63,677 nt of DNA from assembly GCA_002707785.1 (NCBI GenBank), contig PANW01000033.1, positions 22,027 through 85,703 on the forward strand, in the 5' to 3' direction. Of the stretch, positions 35,185-43,802 are shown in pieces. This DNA is from Cellvibrionaceae bacterium (GTDB lineage Bacteria > Pseudomonadota > Gammaproteobacteria > Pseudomonadales > Cellvibrionaceae). Within the stretch, counting starts at the first letter, position 1, and each line of letters starts with the position of its first letter. Made by a program: the position numbers and the translations under genes. The notes below the pieces were generated by a model. The model saw only the letters and a list, made by a program, of their open reading frames with translations. It did no database searches and was not told the origin of the DNA.

Positions 35185-36654
35185 ATGAGCCCAGCCAGTA
35201 ACCGTATCAAACCAAAACTGAAGAAAGCCTCTAAGCGTTTGTTGGGCTATGGACGCACAGGAGCACTAAAGGCGGGAGCGACACTTGAGCGATTGCGGGA
35301 TCGTCGATTTTGTTTGGGGATTACGGGTCTGAGCCAGAGTGGAAAATCTACTTTCATTACCAGCCTAATCAATCAGTTGATCAATCATCGCCAAGCTAGC
35401 CTGCCTGGTTTTTCCCCAGTGTTAGGCGAGACGTTATTGTGGGTGAAACGTCATCCCTTGGAAGACCGTGGACTCGATGAATTTCCGTACGATGATGCCT
35501 ACCGAGGCTTGACGGGTGATAGCCCTCGCTGGCCCGATTCTACGGTGGATGTCAGCGGATGTTTGCTTGAATTGCGACTTAAGCAGGCTCCGTCGATGTT
35601 CAGCGCGCTTGCAAGTGATGAGTATTCGCTTTACTTGGAACTCAGAGATTATCCTGGCGAGTGGCTATTGGATTTACCGCTTAGAGACATGACTTTCGCT
35701 CGTTGGTGCAGCCAGTGCAGTGCTCAGTACGGCCAATCGCCCAGACAAGAATTACTCGGTGACTTACATCATAAGTTGCAACAGATCGACCCACTAGCAG
35801 TTGCGGATGAAACGCGACTGGCAGACCTCAACAGCCAATTTAAAGAGTTCCTGAGTCGTTGTAAGCACCACGGCCGCAGCTTGAGCTTGATTCAGCCCGG
35901 TCGATTTCTACTGCCCGGTGACGAGGTGGATGCGCAGGTATTGGGCTTTATTCCCCTGCTTAATTGCGCTCAATACAGTGAGGCAGAGCTCGAGAGCGCA
36001 GAGGACAATAGTTACTTCAAAGTCTGCCAGCAACGCTATCAACGCTATGTTAGCCAGCTGGTCGACCCTTTTTACAGAGAATTTTTCAGCCGTATTGATC
36101 GTCAAGTTGTGTTGGTCGATATCGTCAGCGCCTTGAATGCGGGCCCTGATTACATTGATGACATGCGCCAAGCATTGACCAAGATTACCGACAGTTTCGC
36201 CTACGGCCGCAACAATCGTTTGTTGCAATTGTTTCAGCCGAAAATTGATAAAGTGGTGTTCACGGCGACTAAAATTGATCAAGTGCTTTCGGAGGATCAT
36301 GAGGCTGTGCGCCAGCTGTTGTCGGTTATTGTACGGCAGGCCTACAGTAATGCTCAGCACCAAGGAGTGATGCCAAATTGCGAGGCAACAGCAGCGGTAA
36401 GGGCGTCGCGAGAGGTGGACCAGCAGGGAGAGCGCGGGATTGTTGGTGCCGACCTAGACGGTAAACCGATGGGCTATATTCACCCCACGATACCATCGAG
36501 GATACCAGAGGGGGATGAATGGCAACCGTTTCTTGATTGGACAATCCCCAGCTTGAACCCACCGCGGGGGTTGTCGTACCAAAACTCGGACTCCATACCC
36601 CACATTCGACTTGATAGTGTTTTGAACCTGTTACTGGGAGATAAATGTGTATGA
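35185..36654 (+). CDS. ycjX: YcjX-family P-loop NTPase (DUF463)
   Basis: A 489-residue GTPase-like protein from the ATG at 35185; an in-frame TTG 13 codons earlier is less likely. The Walker A motif GLSQSGKST is at residues 48-56, and FPYDDAYRGL and LELRDYPGEWLLD are family marks, the latter around a DxxG-type motif. A late VVFTATKIDQV resembles a guanine-specificity loop. YcjX is a conserved protein of stress-linked operons in gammaproteobacteria with no settled role. Its stop overlaps the ycjF start, and trxC follows, giving a likely three-gene transcript. Confidence 0.92.
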   Translation: MSPASNRIKPKLKKASKRLLGYGRTGALKAGATLERLRDRRFCLGITGLSQSGKSTFITSLINQLINHRQASLPGFSPVLGETLLWVKRHPLEDRGLDEFPYDDAYRGLTGDSPRWPDSTVDVSGCLLELRLKQAPSMFSALASDEYSLYLELRDYPGEWLLDLPLRDMTFARWCSQCSAQYGQSPRQELLGDLHHKLQQIDPLAVADETRLADLNSQFKEFLSRCKHHGRSLSLIQPGRFLLPGDEVDAQVLGFIPLLNCAQYSEAELESAEDNSYFKVCQQRYQRYVSQLVDPFYREFFSRIDRQVVLVDIVSALNAGPDYIDDMRQALTKITDSFAYGRNNRLLQLFQPKIDKVVFTATKIDQVLSEDHEAVRQLLSVIVRQAYSNAQHQGVMPNCEATAAVRASREVDQQGERGIVGADLDGKPMGYIHPTIPSRIPEGDEWQPFLDWTIPSLNPPRGLSYQNSDSIPHIRLDSVLNLLLGDKCV

Positions 36655-37748
36655 CCAATGAATCGTCATCACAAGCAGATAAAACCTCAAACGCCCAACG
36701 CGGTCGGGGCAGGGGGTTTGAAGCCGACAGCCAATCGCAGGCAAAGCCGCAATCACGCCGGGCGAGAGTCTTTTCGCCAGAGGCTGTTGATGGCATCGAA
36801 GAAACACCAGAAACCATTACCGCTGGCGAGCGTTTGCCTCATGTCTCGGAGTACTCCAGCATCAAACTTGAAACCCTACCGGTCAAGGGCGTTAAAAGCC
36901 TTGCGGTGACGGTTGCCATTTTGTTTGTGGTATTGGTGGGATGGGATTTTTTGAATACCTACCGCAGCTTGGTAGAGGTGCACGCAGTTGCCGGCGTGGC
37001 CTTTTTGGTTTTGATTGCCTTAGCTGCGGGCAGTGGTGTGCGTTTGTGGTGGCGCTTTCGTCACGACAAGGATAGCTGGAGGGGATTGGAGGGAATTCGT
37101 CAACTGGCTTCTCGTCTCCGAGGCCTCAATGACAAAGGCAACGCGAAAGAGCTGTTGGATCGGATTAAGTTGTATAACCGAGACAAACCTCAAGCCCTCT
37201 ATTTGAAAACCTGCCTAGACCAGCTGCCCGATTACAGTAATGATCGAGAGGTGGTTGAACATCTTGATCGAGGTTTTCTTCAGCCGCTGGACAATGAAGC
37301 GCTTAGTCGGGTATCGAAATACAGTTTACAGACAGGTCTCGCAGTGGCGGCCAGCCCTTGGGCATCGCTAGATATGGCGTTGTCGTTGTGGCGAAATTTG
37401 AAGCTGATCGATGATGTTGCACAGGTGTATGGGGTGCGGCCCTCCTTGGTCAATCGGCTTAAGCTGATTAAACGCGTATTGCATCATCTAGCTTTTGTAG
37501 GCACTACTGAAATTGTCATCGATCAAATGAGTGAATTGGGAATGATCAGTGCGGGCGGCATGGCCAGTGCTCGTGCGGCACAGGGTATAGGGGCGAGTAT
37601 TTATACTGCCCGTATTGGCTTAGCGGCTATGAATGCAAGCCGTCCTTTTGAATTTCTTGACGATCAACGGCCAAAGACCAAAGCTCTTTTGTTGCCCATC
37701 GTTCGTCAGTTAGCATCGCTCAACGCACAAAACAACAAGACGGAATAA
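36645..37748 (+). CDS. ycjF: YcjF-family inner-membrane protein (UPF0283/TIGR01620)
   Basis: A 367-residue protein. A polar N-terminal region of about 85 residues is followed by two transmembrane helices (about 86-105 and 115-135) and a helical domain (residues 140-360) with YSLQTGLAVAASPWASLDMALSLWRNLKLIDDVAQVYG and a glycine-rich GMASARAAQGIGASIYTARIG segment. Start choice: ATG at 36645, ten bases inside ycjX, or ATG at 36651; GGGAG at 36636-36640 fits the second better. YcjX and YcjF almost always occur together; function unknown. Confidence 0.9.
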   Translation: MCMTNESSSQADKTSNAQRGRGRGFEADSQSQAKPQSRRARVFSPEAVDGIEETPETITAGERLPHVSEYSSIKLETLPVKGVKSLAVTVAILFVVLVGWDFLNTYRSLVEVHAVAGVAFLVLIALAAGSGVRLWWRFRHDKDSWRGLEGIRQLASRLRGLNDKGNAKELLDRIKLYNRDKPQALYLKTCLDQLPDYSNDREVVEHLDRGFLQPLDNEALSRVSKYSLQTGLAVAASPWASLDMALSLWRNLKLIDDVAQVYGVRPSLVNRLKLIKRVLHHLAFVGTTEIVIDQMSELGMISAGGMASARAAQGIGASIYTARIGLAAMNASRPFEFLDDQRPKTKALLLPIVRQLASLNAQNNKTE

Positions 37749-37786
37749 TCGTAATTAGAAAAGTTCGTCAACCACGGAATAGAGTT

Positions 37787-38221
37787 ATGACAACTATTAA
37801 TCTCACTTGCTCAAAGTGTTTTGCCAAAAACCGAGTGCCAGCAGATCGATTAAACGATGGTCCCAAATGCGGCAAGTGCAAGGCCCCAGTGTTACGGGGG
37901 AAACCGGTGGATATCAGCAGCGCCAATATCACTGCCATATTAAATCACAACGATGTGCCCGTACTGGTGGACTGTTGGGCGCCATGGTGCGGCCCATGCA
38001 AGAGCTTTGCTCCTGTGTTTGAGCAAGCGGCAAAAGAGTTGGAGCCGAGTTTACGTTTGGCCAAACTCAATACCGAGTCACAGCAGGGAATCGCCGGTCG
38101 CTGGCAGATTCGCTCTATTCCCACGCTAATTCTATTTGTGGGTGGCAAGGAAAAGGCTCGATTGTCCGGCGCGGTTTCATTGCCAAAACTTAAAGTCTGG
38201 CTGCAACAGCAAGGCGTTTAG
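37787..38221 (+). CDS. trxC: Thioredoxin 2
   Basis: A 144-residue protein-disulfide reductase of the TrxC type. The N-terminal zinc-binding region has two CxxC pairs (CSKCFAKNR and CGKC), which are oxidation-sensitive in E. coli TrxC. The thioredoxin domain (about 45-144) carries the active site WAPWCGPCK and the cis-proline in IRSIPTLILF. It starts 39 bases after ycjF and may share its transcript. A perfect hairpin follows at 38306-38332. Confidence 0.96.
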   Translation: MTTINLTCSKCFAKNRVPADRLNDGPKCGKCKAPVLRGKPVDISSANITAILNHNDVPVLVDCWAPWCGPCKSFAPVFEQAAKELEPSLRLAKLNTESQQGIAGRWQIRSIPTLILFVGGKEKARLSGAVSLPKLKVWLQQQGV

Positions 38222-38305
38222 TTAAGGATTTCAGCTGCAGTTTCCTCGTAAAGTACTGAGTGTTCTCGACTGTTCTCGACGCATCGTATTGAAGACGGCT
38301 TAAAG

Positions 38306-38332
38306 GTCTCCTGACAACGGTTGTCAGGAGAC
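38306..38332 (+). terminator. Perfect 13-bp hairpin after trxC
   Basis: GTCTCCTGACAAC and GTTGTCAGGAGAC are exact inverted repeats separated by one base. No T-run follows, so it is either an atypical terminator or a protein-binding palindrome. It lies 85 bases after the trxC stop and 135 before the next gene. Confidence 0.5.
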
Positions 38333-38466
38333 TGGGTAGAGCTAATATTTCGATGTGTAGGTGTGTGTTATAAATGGTTTCTTATAGAGTCTCCTATCGA
38401 TAGCTCGAGAAGGAGTCAACAGCAAACACCCGCGTTTAAGGCGGTACACAGAGAGTAGGGCACACT

Positions 38467-39180
38467 ATGATTCAACTTTTTACTTTTCCTGCGGCGTTTG
38501 GATTACGTAATGTCAGTCCGTTTTGCTTGAAAGTCGAGATGGCGTTAGTGCACCTCGGCTTAGAGTTTGAGATCGTCGAACAGTCTGATCCACGTCAGTC
38601 ACCTAAAGGGAAGTTGCCTTACATCGTCATTGACGGCGAGAGCATTGCTGATTCGGAGTTGATTTTCGATGAATTAGATCGACGTTCAGACGGTGGTCTT
38701 TACGGAAGTTTATCCCCGCAGGAGATCGGGAATGGCTTTGCTTGGGTGCGTTTGGTGGATGACCACCTATATTGGTTGATGGTGGCCAGTCGTTGGTTGG
38801 ATGACAGCTGGTGGCCCAATGTCAAACAGGGTTTCTTTAGTGAATTACCTTTTCCTCTCAGTAGGATTGTGCCCGCGGTGGCGCGGCGCCAAGTGCGTCA
38901 AACGTATCAGTTGCACGGATTGGGTAAACATAATCTAGACGAGCAGAAGGAGTTTACGCGCAAAGACTTTTCCGCATTGAACGCCGCGATTGCATCACAA
39001 CCGTATTTATTGGGCAGCTCGCTCTCAGTGTTTGATTTCAGTGTGGCTTCTCTGCTTGCGGGGATCTTTGATAATCAACCCGCATCGTGGGTAACGGATA
39101 TCGCACAGGAATTTCCATCGCTCAAAGAGTATGCCGAGCGAGTGCAGCAGCAATTGGGGGTTTGGGCTCGACAACAATAG
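38467..39180 (+). CDS. Glutathione S-transferase-like protein (metaxin/Fax type)
   Basis: A 237-residue protein with an N-terminal thioredoxin-like GST domain (SPFCLKVEMALVHLGLEFEI, then KLPYIVIDGESIADSELIFDEL) and a C-terminal helical domain with SLSVFDFSVASLLAGI. The spaced SPFCLKVE start and the C-terminal pattern resemble the metaxin/failed-axon-connections group rather than classic detoxifying GSTs. The substrate is unknown. It stands alone between trxC and mscS and has a good GAGAGTAG-type purine stretch before the ATG. Confidence 0.85.
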   Translation: MIQLFTFPAAFGLRNVSPFCLKVEMALVHLGLEFEIVEQSDPRQSPKGKLPYIVIDGESIADSELIFDELDRRSDGGLYGSLSPQEIGNGFAWVRLVDDHLYWLMVASRWLDDSWWPNVKQGFFSELPFPLSRIVPAVARRQVRQTYQLHGLGKHNLDEQKEFTRKDFSALNAAIASQPYLLGSSLSVFDFSVASLLAGIFDNQPASWVTDIAQEFPSLKEYAERVQQQLGVWARQQ

Positions 39181-39259
39181 TCGATCAGAGAGAAAATCAA
39201 GAGCGTTCCGTCATTGACAGCCTGGAACGCCATCGCTAGCCATTCAGTATCAAGACTCT

Positions 39260-39285
39260 ACCCAACAGGTCTTTGTTGGGTATTT
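39260..39285 (+). terminator. Hairpin between GST-like gene and mscS
   Basis: ACCCAACA and TGTTGGGT form a perfect eight-base-pair stem with a six-base loop, followed by ATTTCC. A second stem, GCGTTCC with GGAACGC (39203-39230), lies nearer the stop codon. Together they probably end the upstream transcript. Confidence 0.5.
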
Positions 39286-39452
39286 CCTCGCTAATTTACA
39301 ATAAAATGTAAAAAACCGCCGCCATTTGTAAAAAGCGCTACACTTTTCTAGGGTTAAAGCAGGCTAATTGACTAGTATGCGCCATAAATTGTGAGGGCCT
39401 TATTAGTCTGGTCTCTCTCCAATCCGGCAGATTACATTCAGAGGAAGATACG

Positions 39453-40271
39453 ATGGACGCATTACAGGATCAATGGTTACAGCTGGAAGCTCTGATCATC
39501 ACCTATGGTAGCCAGTTTTTAATGGCAATTGTGGTATTGATCATAGGGCTTTGGGTGATCAAGCGAATTAGTGCCTTGGTGGCGAAAACCCTGTTGGGTC
39601 GTTTCCCTGATGAGACTCTGGCCCAATTTTTGGGCGGTGCATTTGATACCTTACTCAAGGTATTGCTGGTCATCAGTGTGGCGTCAATGGTCGGCATTGA
39701 AACCACCTCATTCGTGGCCATTCTCGGTGCCGCGGGTTTAGCGGTAGGTTTAGCGTTGCAAGGAAGTTTATCGAATTTCGCCGGCGGCGTGATGATTCTC
39801 ATTTTTAGACCTTTCAAGGTCGGTGATTACTTAGAAGCGCAGGGTCTTGAAGGTGTGGTGACCGATATTGGTATCTTCGTGACCACCTTAGAAACCTTTG
39901 ATAAACGTACACTGATCATTCCCAATGGCCCTTTGGCCAATGGCAATATTATCAATCACACGGCGAGCACAGTGCGAGCGGTAGAAGTGGCGATCGGAGT
40001 TGCTTACAATGATGACCTAGCTAAAGCTAAAGAGGCGATGCTGGAAGTGTTGAAAAATGATCCACGTATTTTGCAGGATCAAGGCAATGTTGTCGCAGTG
40101 ACCGATTTGGGTAGCAGTTCCGTCGATTTCTTAGTGCGGGGTTTTGTTAAAACTGAGGATTACTGGGACTTCTTCTTCGACGCGCGCGTCGCCTTGAAGG
40201 ATGCGGTTGAATCTGCCGGATGTACCATTCCTTTCCCGCAACGCGATGTGCATATGATTGCTGCTGATTAG
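39453..40271 (+). CDS. Small-conductance mechanosensitive channel, MscS family
   Basis: A 272-residue channel of the size of E. coli MscS. Three transmembrane helices lie in residues 12-100. The pore helix is glycine/alanine-rich (AILGAAGLAVGLALQGSLSNFAGGVMILIFRPFKVGD), followed by the beta domain (FVTTLETFDKRTLIIPNGPLANGNIINHT) and the C-terminal alpha/beta domain. It opens under membrane tension to protect against osmotic downshock. AGAGGAAG before the ATG is a good ribosome site. A strong hairpin follows its stop. Confidence 0.95.
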   Translation: MDALQDQWLQLEALIITYGSQFLMAIVVLIIGLWVIKRISALVAKTLLGRFPDETLAQFLGGAFDTLLKVLLVISVASMVGIETTSFVAILGAAGLAVGLALQGSLSNFAGGVMILIFRPFKVGDYLEAQGLEGVVTDIGIFVTTLETFDKRTLIIPNGPLANGNIINHTASTVRAVEVAIGVAYNDDLAKAKEAMLEVLKNDPRILQDQGNVVAVTDLGSSSVDFLVRGFVKTEDYWDFFFDARVALKDAVESAGCTIPFPQRDVHMIAAD

Positions 40272-40280
40272 TTGCTAGCG

Positions 40281-40312
40281 TTGGGGTTAATCGTTGAAAC
40301 GATTAACCCCAA
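40281..40312. terminator. Perfect 13-bp hairpin between convergent genes
   Basis: TTGGGGTTAATCG (40281-40293) and its exact reverse complement (40300-40312) flank TTGAAA. It lies nine bases after the mscS stop and is symmetric, so it may end transcription from both sides. No T-run is present. Confidence 0.6.
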
Positions 40313-40413
40313 ATTGCGCAGTTTGCACTTGATTCTTTTCTGTTGTCTCGTCCGAGATTTTTGGGTTGATCCCTTATCTGAGTCCCAGGCTCCCGATCTG
40401 ATTTCGCTTTGAA

Positions 40414-41046
40414 TCAATCGAGTTCCCGTGGTGGTAAATCAGGTTTGGCATAAGCCATACGTTTTAGGGTGGTGGGCTTGTGGTAGCTGTCTAGGCCTGA
40501 AAGCGCTACTGTATCAGCCACCGTTAGATCGAGCGAGCCGTCTTCACGGAAACTATCTTCAGGGGCTTCAATCAGTTCAACTTCGCCAATGATCAAGTTG
40601 GTCCCATTGATTTCAAGCACTTGATGTTCTCTAAAGCGCATCCCTAATTTGACTCGCGCCTCCGTGACAAATGGTGCCTTGAAATCATTTTTCCATTCTT
40701 CACTAAGACCGGTAGCTTCAAATTCCGACTCGTATTGTTGGTAACGGGCAGCGGTTTGATGAGCCGCAGAAATCAACCCTTCAGAGACATGGTTGATGGT
40801 GTAATAACCTGTTTCCAGTAGATTAGAGAGTGTATGGCGTTCATCGTCCCCTGGGCGGATGATTAGTGCGAGTAGTGGTGGGTGAGAGCCCAAGTGTACG
40901 ACAGAGCTCATGATTGCCAGGTTCGTTTCTCCGCGGCTATTGGTCGTGCCAATAAGATTAGCGGATTTGTAGCCACTCAGGCTGTTGATCAATGCTGCGC
41001 GGTTTCGCGTGGTCATAGCGCTGATATCGTTTGAGTCGAGTATCAT
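40414..41046 (-). CDS. Flavin-reductase-like FMN-binding split-barrel protein
   Basis: A 210-residue protein starting at MILDSNDISAM, with AGGA eight bases upstream; ten in-frame codons before this lack support. The split-barrel signatures are NLAIMSSVVHLGSHPPLLALIIRP and ETGYYTINHVSEG. Related proteins bind FMN and serve as flavin reductases or are of unknown function. It lies 125 bases after the PstS-like gene on the same strand and could be a distal member of that transcript, but the gap is large. Confidence 0.83.
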   Translation of the reverse strand: MILDSNDISAMTTRNRAALINSLSGYKSANLIGTTNSRGETNLAIMSSVVHLGSHPPLLALIIRPGDDERHTLSNLLETGYYTINHVSEGLISAAHQTAARYQQYESEFEATGLSEEWKNDFKAPFVTEARVKLGMRFREHQVLEINGTNLIIGEVELIEAPEDSFREDGSLDLTVADTVALSGLDSYHKPTTLKRMAYAKPDLPPRELD

Positions 41047-41171
41047 CAAGTCGTTCCTAGTTGTGTTTATCTCCATTGTACCAGCCGCACTGTAATTCTC
41101 AGACTGTTTTGAGCATTGATCATGACTCCCACCAGTTTCTCCATTTGGAGCGGTCTTTAGTCAGCCAACAT

Positions 41172-41606
41172 CTATGGAAAGCGGTGTATCTCCCGGACAC
41201 TTTCATCAACGAAGCTTGAGTCGATATAGCCGATTGCGGCGGGGGTGCTGGCGATCCTTTGTTTGATGGCCTCTGAGCTCTCTAGCGTTTTGGGCGGTAC
41301 GCCTTTTCCCGTAAACAGAAGTTCAGCCCAATAGGCTTTTAACTGCAACATTGATTTTAACAGTATTGCTTCGACAAACTGCGCTTTTTCGGGAGAAGTA
41401 TAGGCTCTGCAATACGGAATGGACTTGGTGCCATCTGCATAGTGTTTTTGCTTACCTAGGTATATGCGTTTGACATCTTTAAGGCTAATGACCGCATCGT
41501 TACTCGGGTGGACGATAATCGATATCTCAGCCTTACTTATTTGTGGGGTAGAAAACCCCAGAAACAATAAGCTTATCGCGGTTAATATGAATCTTCTATT
41601 TGTCAT
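41172..41606 (-). CDS. Small exported PstS-like binding protein
   Basis: A 144-residue protein with a signal peptide (about residues 1-26, TNRRFILTAISLLFLGFS ... SKA). The mature part is a single-lobe PBP-like domain (ISLKDVKRIYLGKQKHYADG, FVEAILLKSMLQLKAYWAELLFTGKGVPPKTL, and IASTPAAIGYIDSS). Short stand-alone proteins of this type are named phosphate ABC transporter substrate-binding proteins, but no transporter genes are here. It lies 55 bases after the HD-GYP gene and closes a signalling operon, so it may present a ligand to the kinase; that is inference. Confidence 0.83.
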   Translation of the reverse strand: MTNRRFILTAISLLFLGFSTPQISKAEISIIVHPSNDAVISLKDVKRIYLGKQKHYADGTKSIPYCRAYTSPEKAQFVEAILLKSMLQLKAYWAELLFTGKGVPPKTLESSEAIKQRIASTPAAIGYIDSSFVDESVREIHRFP

Positions 41607-41661
41607 GTGTCGGCCTTTCTTTTCTTCGTCTTTGTCGCGCTTGAGCGATCTCTGGGTATTT

Positions 41662-42708
41662 CTAATCTGTCTGCGCTATGGAGGTATCAATCTCATCAAG
41701 ATACTGGGCTCTCAGTCTCAGGATTTCTGGCAGAACCTTAATAAATACCTCGATAATTTGTGGGTCGAAATGCTTACCCTTTTGATTCTTCATGTGGCTG
41801 ACGGCATCTTCAATGCTCCAAGCCTTTTTGTAAGGGCGAGAGGAGGTTAACGCGTCGAATACGTCGGCGACTGCGACGATACGTGCTGATACGGGAATGT
41901 CTAAACCTGAGAGTCCATAGGGGTATCCAGTGCCATCCCACTTTTCGTGATGGTGCAGCGCGATGTCTCGAGCCATGTTGAAAAGAGGGTAGTTGTCGGA
42001 CCCCAAAATCTTGGCACCGATTTCTGGGTGCTTTTTCATTACCTCAAATACCTCTGTGGTGAGCTTTCCTGGTTTTAACAAAATGGAATCAGGAATCCCT
42101 ATTTTTCCGACATCGTGCATGGGCGACGCTTGTAGAACAAGCTGTGATGTTTCTTCGCTCATACCAAGGCCTTGAGCGAGGATTTGCGAGTAGTAGCTCA
42201 TTCTGGTGATGTGCAAGGCAGTCTCGTTATCGCGAAATTCTGCCGCTTGACAGAGTTTACTGATAATCTGCTGCCGCGCTTCTTCTACTTGGCAGTCCTT
42301 TTCTTTGATTTTTTGTCGTAAGCCTCGCTGACGGTTAAGCTGTTGTAAGTGCAAGGAAACACGCCGACGAACGATCTCTGGATGTACTGGTTTGTAGAGA
42401 TAATCAACGGCTCCAACCGCTAGTCCCTTAGTTTCAGAAGAAACGTCGGCGTTGGCCGATACAAATATTACGGGGGTATCACGGCTCTCTGGGTAGGACT
42501 TCAATCGTCTACAGGTTTCGTAGCCGTCCATTTCTGGCATCATGATATCCAGTAGAACTAGATCCGGTTGCCGCAGTTTTGATATGTGAAGGGCTTTCTC
42601 GCCGGAGGTTGCGGCGATGATGTTATAGTCATGACGGAGGCACTCCTTGAGTAGATCGATGTTCTCTTTAACGTCGTCAACAATGAGTAACGTTGCTCTA
42701 ATTGTCAT
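41662..42708 (-). CDS. Response regulator with HD-GYP cyclic di-GMP phosphodiesterase domain
   Basis: A 348-residue protein starting at MTIRATLLIVDD, with AGGAGG upstream and a four-base ATGA overlap with the preceding gene. The receiver domain is intact: Asp11 and Asp12, phosphorylatable Asp54 (LVLLDIMMPEMDG) and the Lys in YLYKPV. The HD-GYP domain (about 145-330) has HDVGKIGIPD and HHHEKWDGTGYP, so it should hydrolyse cyclic di-GMP. It is the likely output of the operon: phosphotransfer from the hybrid kinase would change cyclic di-GMP level and thus motility or biofilm. The link is inference from context. Confidence 0.95.
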   Translation of the reverse strand: MTIRATLLIVDDVKENIDLLKECLRHDYNIIAATSGEKALHISKLRQPDLVLLDIMMPEMDGYETCRRLKSYPESRDTPVIFVSANADVSSETKGLAVGAVDYLYKPVHPEIVRRRVSLHLQQLNRQRGLRQKIKEKDCQVEEARQQIISKLCQAAEFRDNETALHITRMSYYSQILAQGLGMSEETSQLVLQASPMHDVGKIGIPDSILLKPGKLTTEVFEVMKKHPEIGAKILGSDNYPLFNMARDIALHHHEKWDGTGYPYGLSGLDIPVSARIVAVADVFDALTSSRPYKKAWSIEDAVSHMKNQKGKHFDPQIIEVFIKVLPEILRLRAQYLDEIDTSIAQTD

Positions 42709-43802
42709 TTCACTTTCCTCCTGATAGGCACCCATAGATTGAGAGGCTCTATCACGCCATTGCCGTTTTTTGATGCCCGGTGTAATCGATTGATCAATTG
42801 TGCCGTCACTTTTGCGCCAGCCGGCAACAAGGTCGTACCTGATTGACAGTAGATGGCCTTTCGCAGAATCATCGTTGGTCGCAGTTTTGCCAAGGTTAGC
42901 GACATGGAACGATATTCAACGTCATTTTCCGATGATGGACGAGGCGCTATTGGGTCAGGGTTTTCTTTTATAAAGGTCGCTCGGGAAACAATCGATTGAG
43001 CGTGATCTTCTATTGGTTTACTTGTTCTCAGTAGATCCGGGTTTGAGAAGGCTTCCAGCACAAATTCAGCTATGATTCTCGAGCGGTCCTGCGGTGAGGC
43101 ATTGTCATAATTTGAACTCAGTGTTTGAATCTGATCGAAACCATTAAGGTCAGTGATAGTCGTCAGTAATTTGTTGATTTCATTGACACAGTCGCTGGCA
43201 ACAGACTCTGTTAATTTCGTCGTAAAGACGCGTAAAAGGGTGCTGAGAGAGGCGATCCATCCGCTATTGGTCGACGAGGCTTGGAATTCTGTAAGCGTGT
43301 CAACGAGGGCTTTCATATTCTTTTCAGTGTTCCCTGCATGAGGGTTCATTAGAATTTCCAGTTCCTCGAAAAACGATTCTGCCACGGTCTCTTTCTTATC
43401 AGTATTTTCTCTTGTTTCTTCATTCTCAAGTAAATGGAATCGGATTCTCTCCTTGATAAAAGAGGGTTTTATCGGTTTGATGATGAAATCGTTGGCTCCG
43501 GCGTTATAGGAATCTTCTTCAGCTTTTTTGGTGTGCTTTGAGGTCACCATAAGAACGGGTGTGTTCTGACTCGATTCGTTCTTCCGAAGTTGTTTGCAGA
43601 CATTATAGCCGTCAATATCCGGCATCATCACATCAAGGAGAATACAATCGGGGATAGGGGTTGTTGTCGCCGCCTTAATCGCCGCCTTTCCACTGGTGGC
43701 AACTTTAATGCGATAGTCGTCAACAATCGCTTGCTTCATGATGTCAATCATGATCGGCATGTCATCGATGATGAGTACTAGTGGACGTTCATTAGTGTTC
43801 AT
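42705..43802 (-). CDS. Response regulator with receiver domain and uncharacterised C-terminal region
   Basis: A 365-residue protein. The N-terminal receiver has Asp13 and Asp14, Asp57 (CILLDVMMPDIDG) and Lys in DFIIKPI. A charged linker (about 130-150) follows, then about 215 residues without a domain I recognise. The last part (AIYCQSGTTLLPAGAKVTAQLINRLHRAS) resembles the short segment found at the ends of some receiver and HD-GYP proteins. It overlaps its neighbours by four bases at each end (ATGA), so it is translated with the kinase and the HD-GYP protein. Confidence 0.88.
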   Translation of the reverse strand: MNTNERPLVLIIDDMPIMIDIMKQAIVDDYRIKVATSGKAAIKAATTTPIPDCILLDVMMPDIDGYNVCKQLRKNESSQNTPVLMVTSKHTKKAEEDSYNAGANDFIIKPIKPSFIKERIRFHLLENEETRENTDKKETVAESFFEELEILMNPHAGNTEKNMKALVDTLTEFQASSTNSGWIASLSTLLRVFTTKLTESVASDCVNEINKLLTTITDLNGFDQIQTLSSNYDNASPQDRSRIIAEFVLEAFSNPDLLRTSKPIEDHAQSIVSRATFIKENPDPIAPRPSSENDVEYRSMSLTLAKLRPTMILRKAIYCQSGTTLLPAGAKVTAQLINRLHRASKNGNGVIEPLNLWVPIRRKVK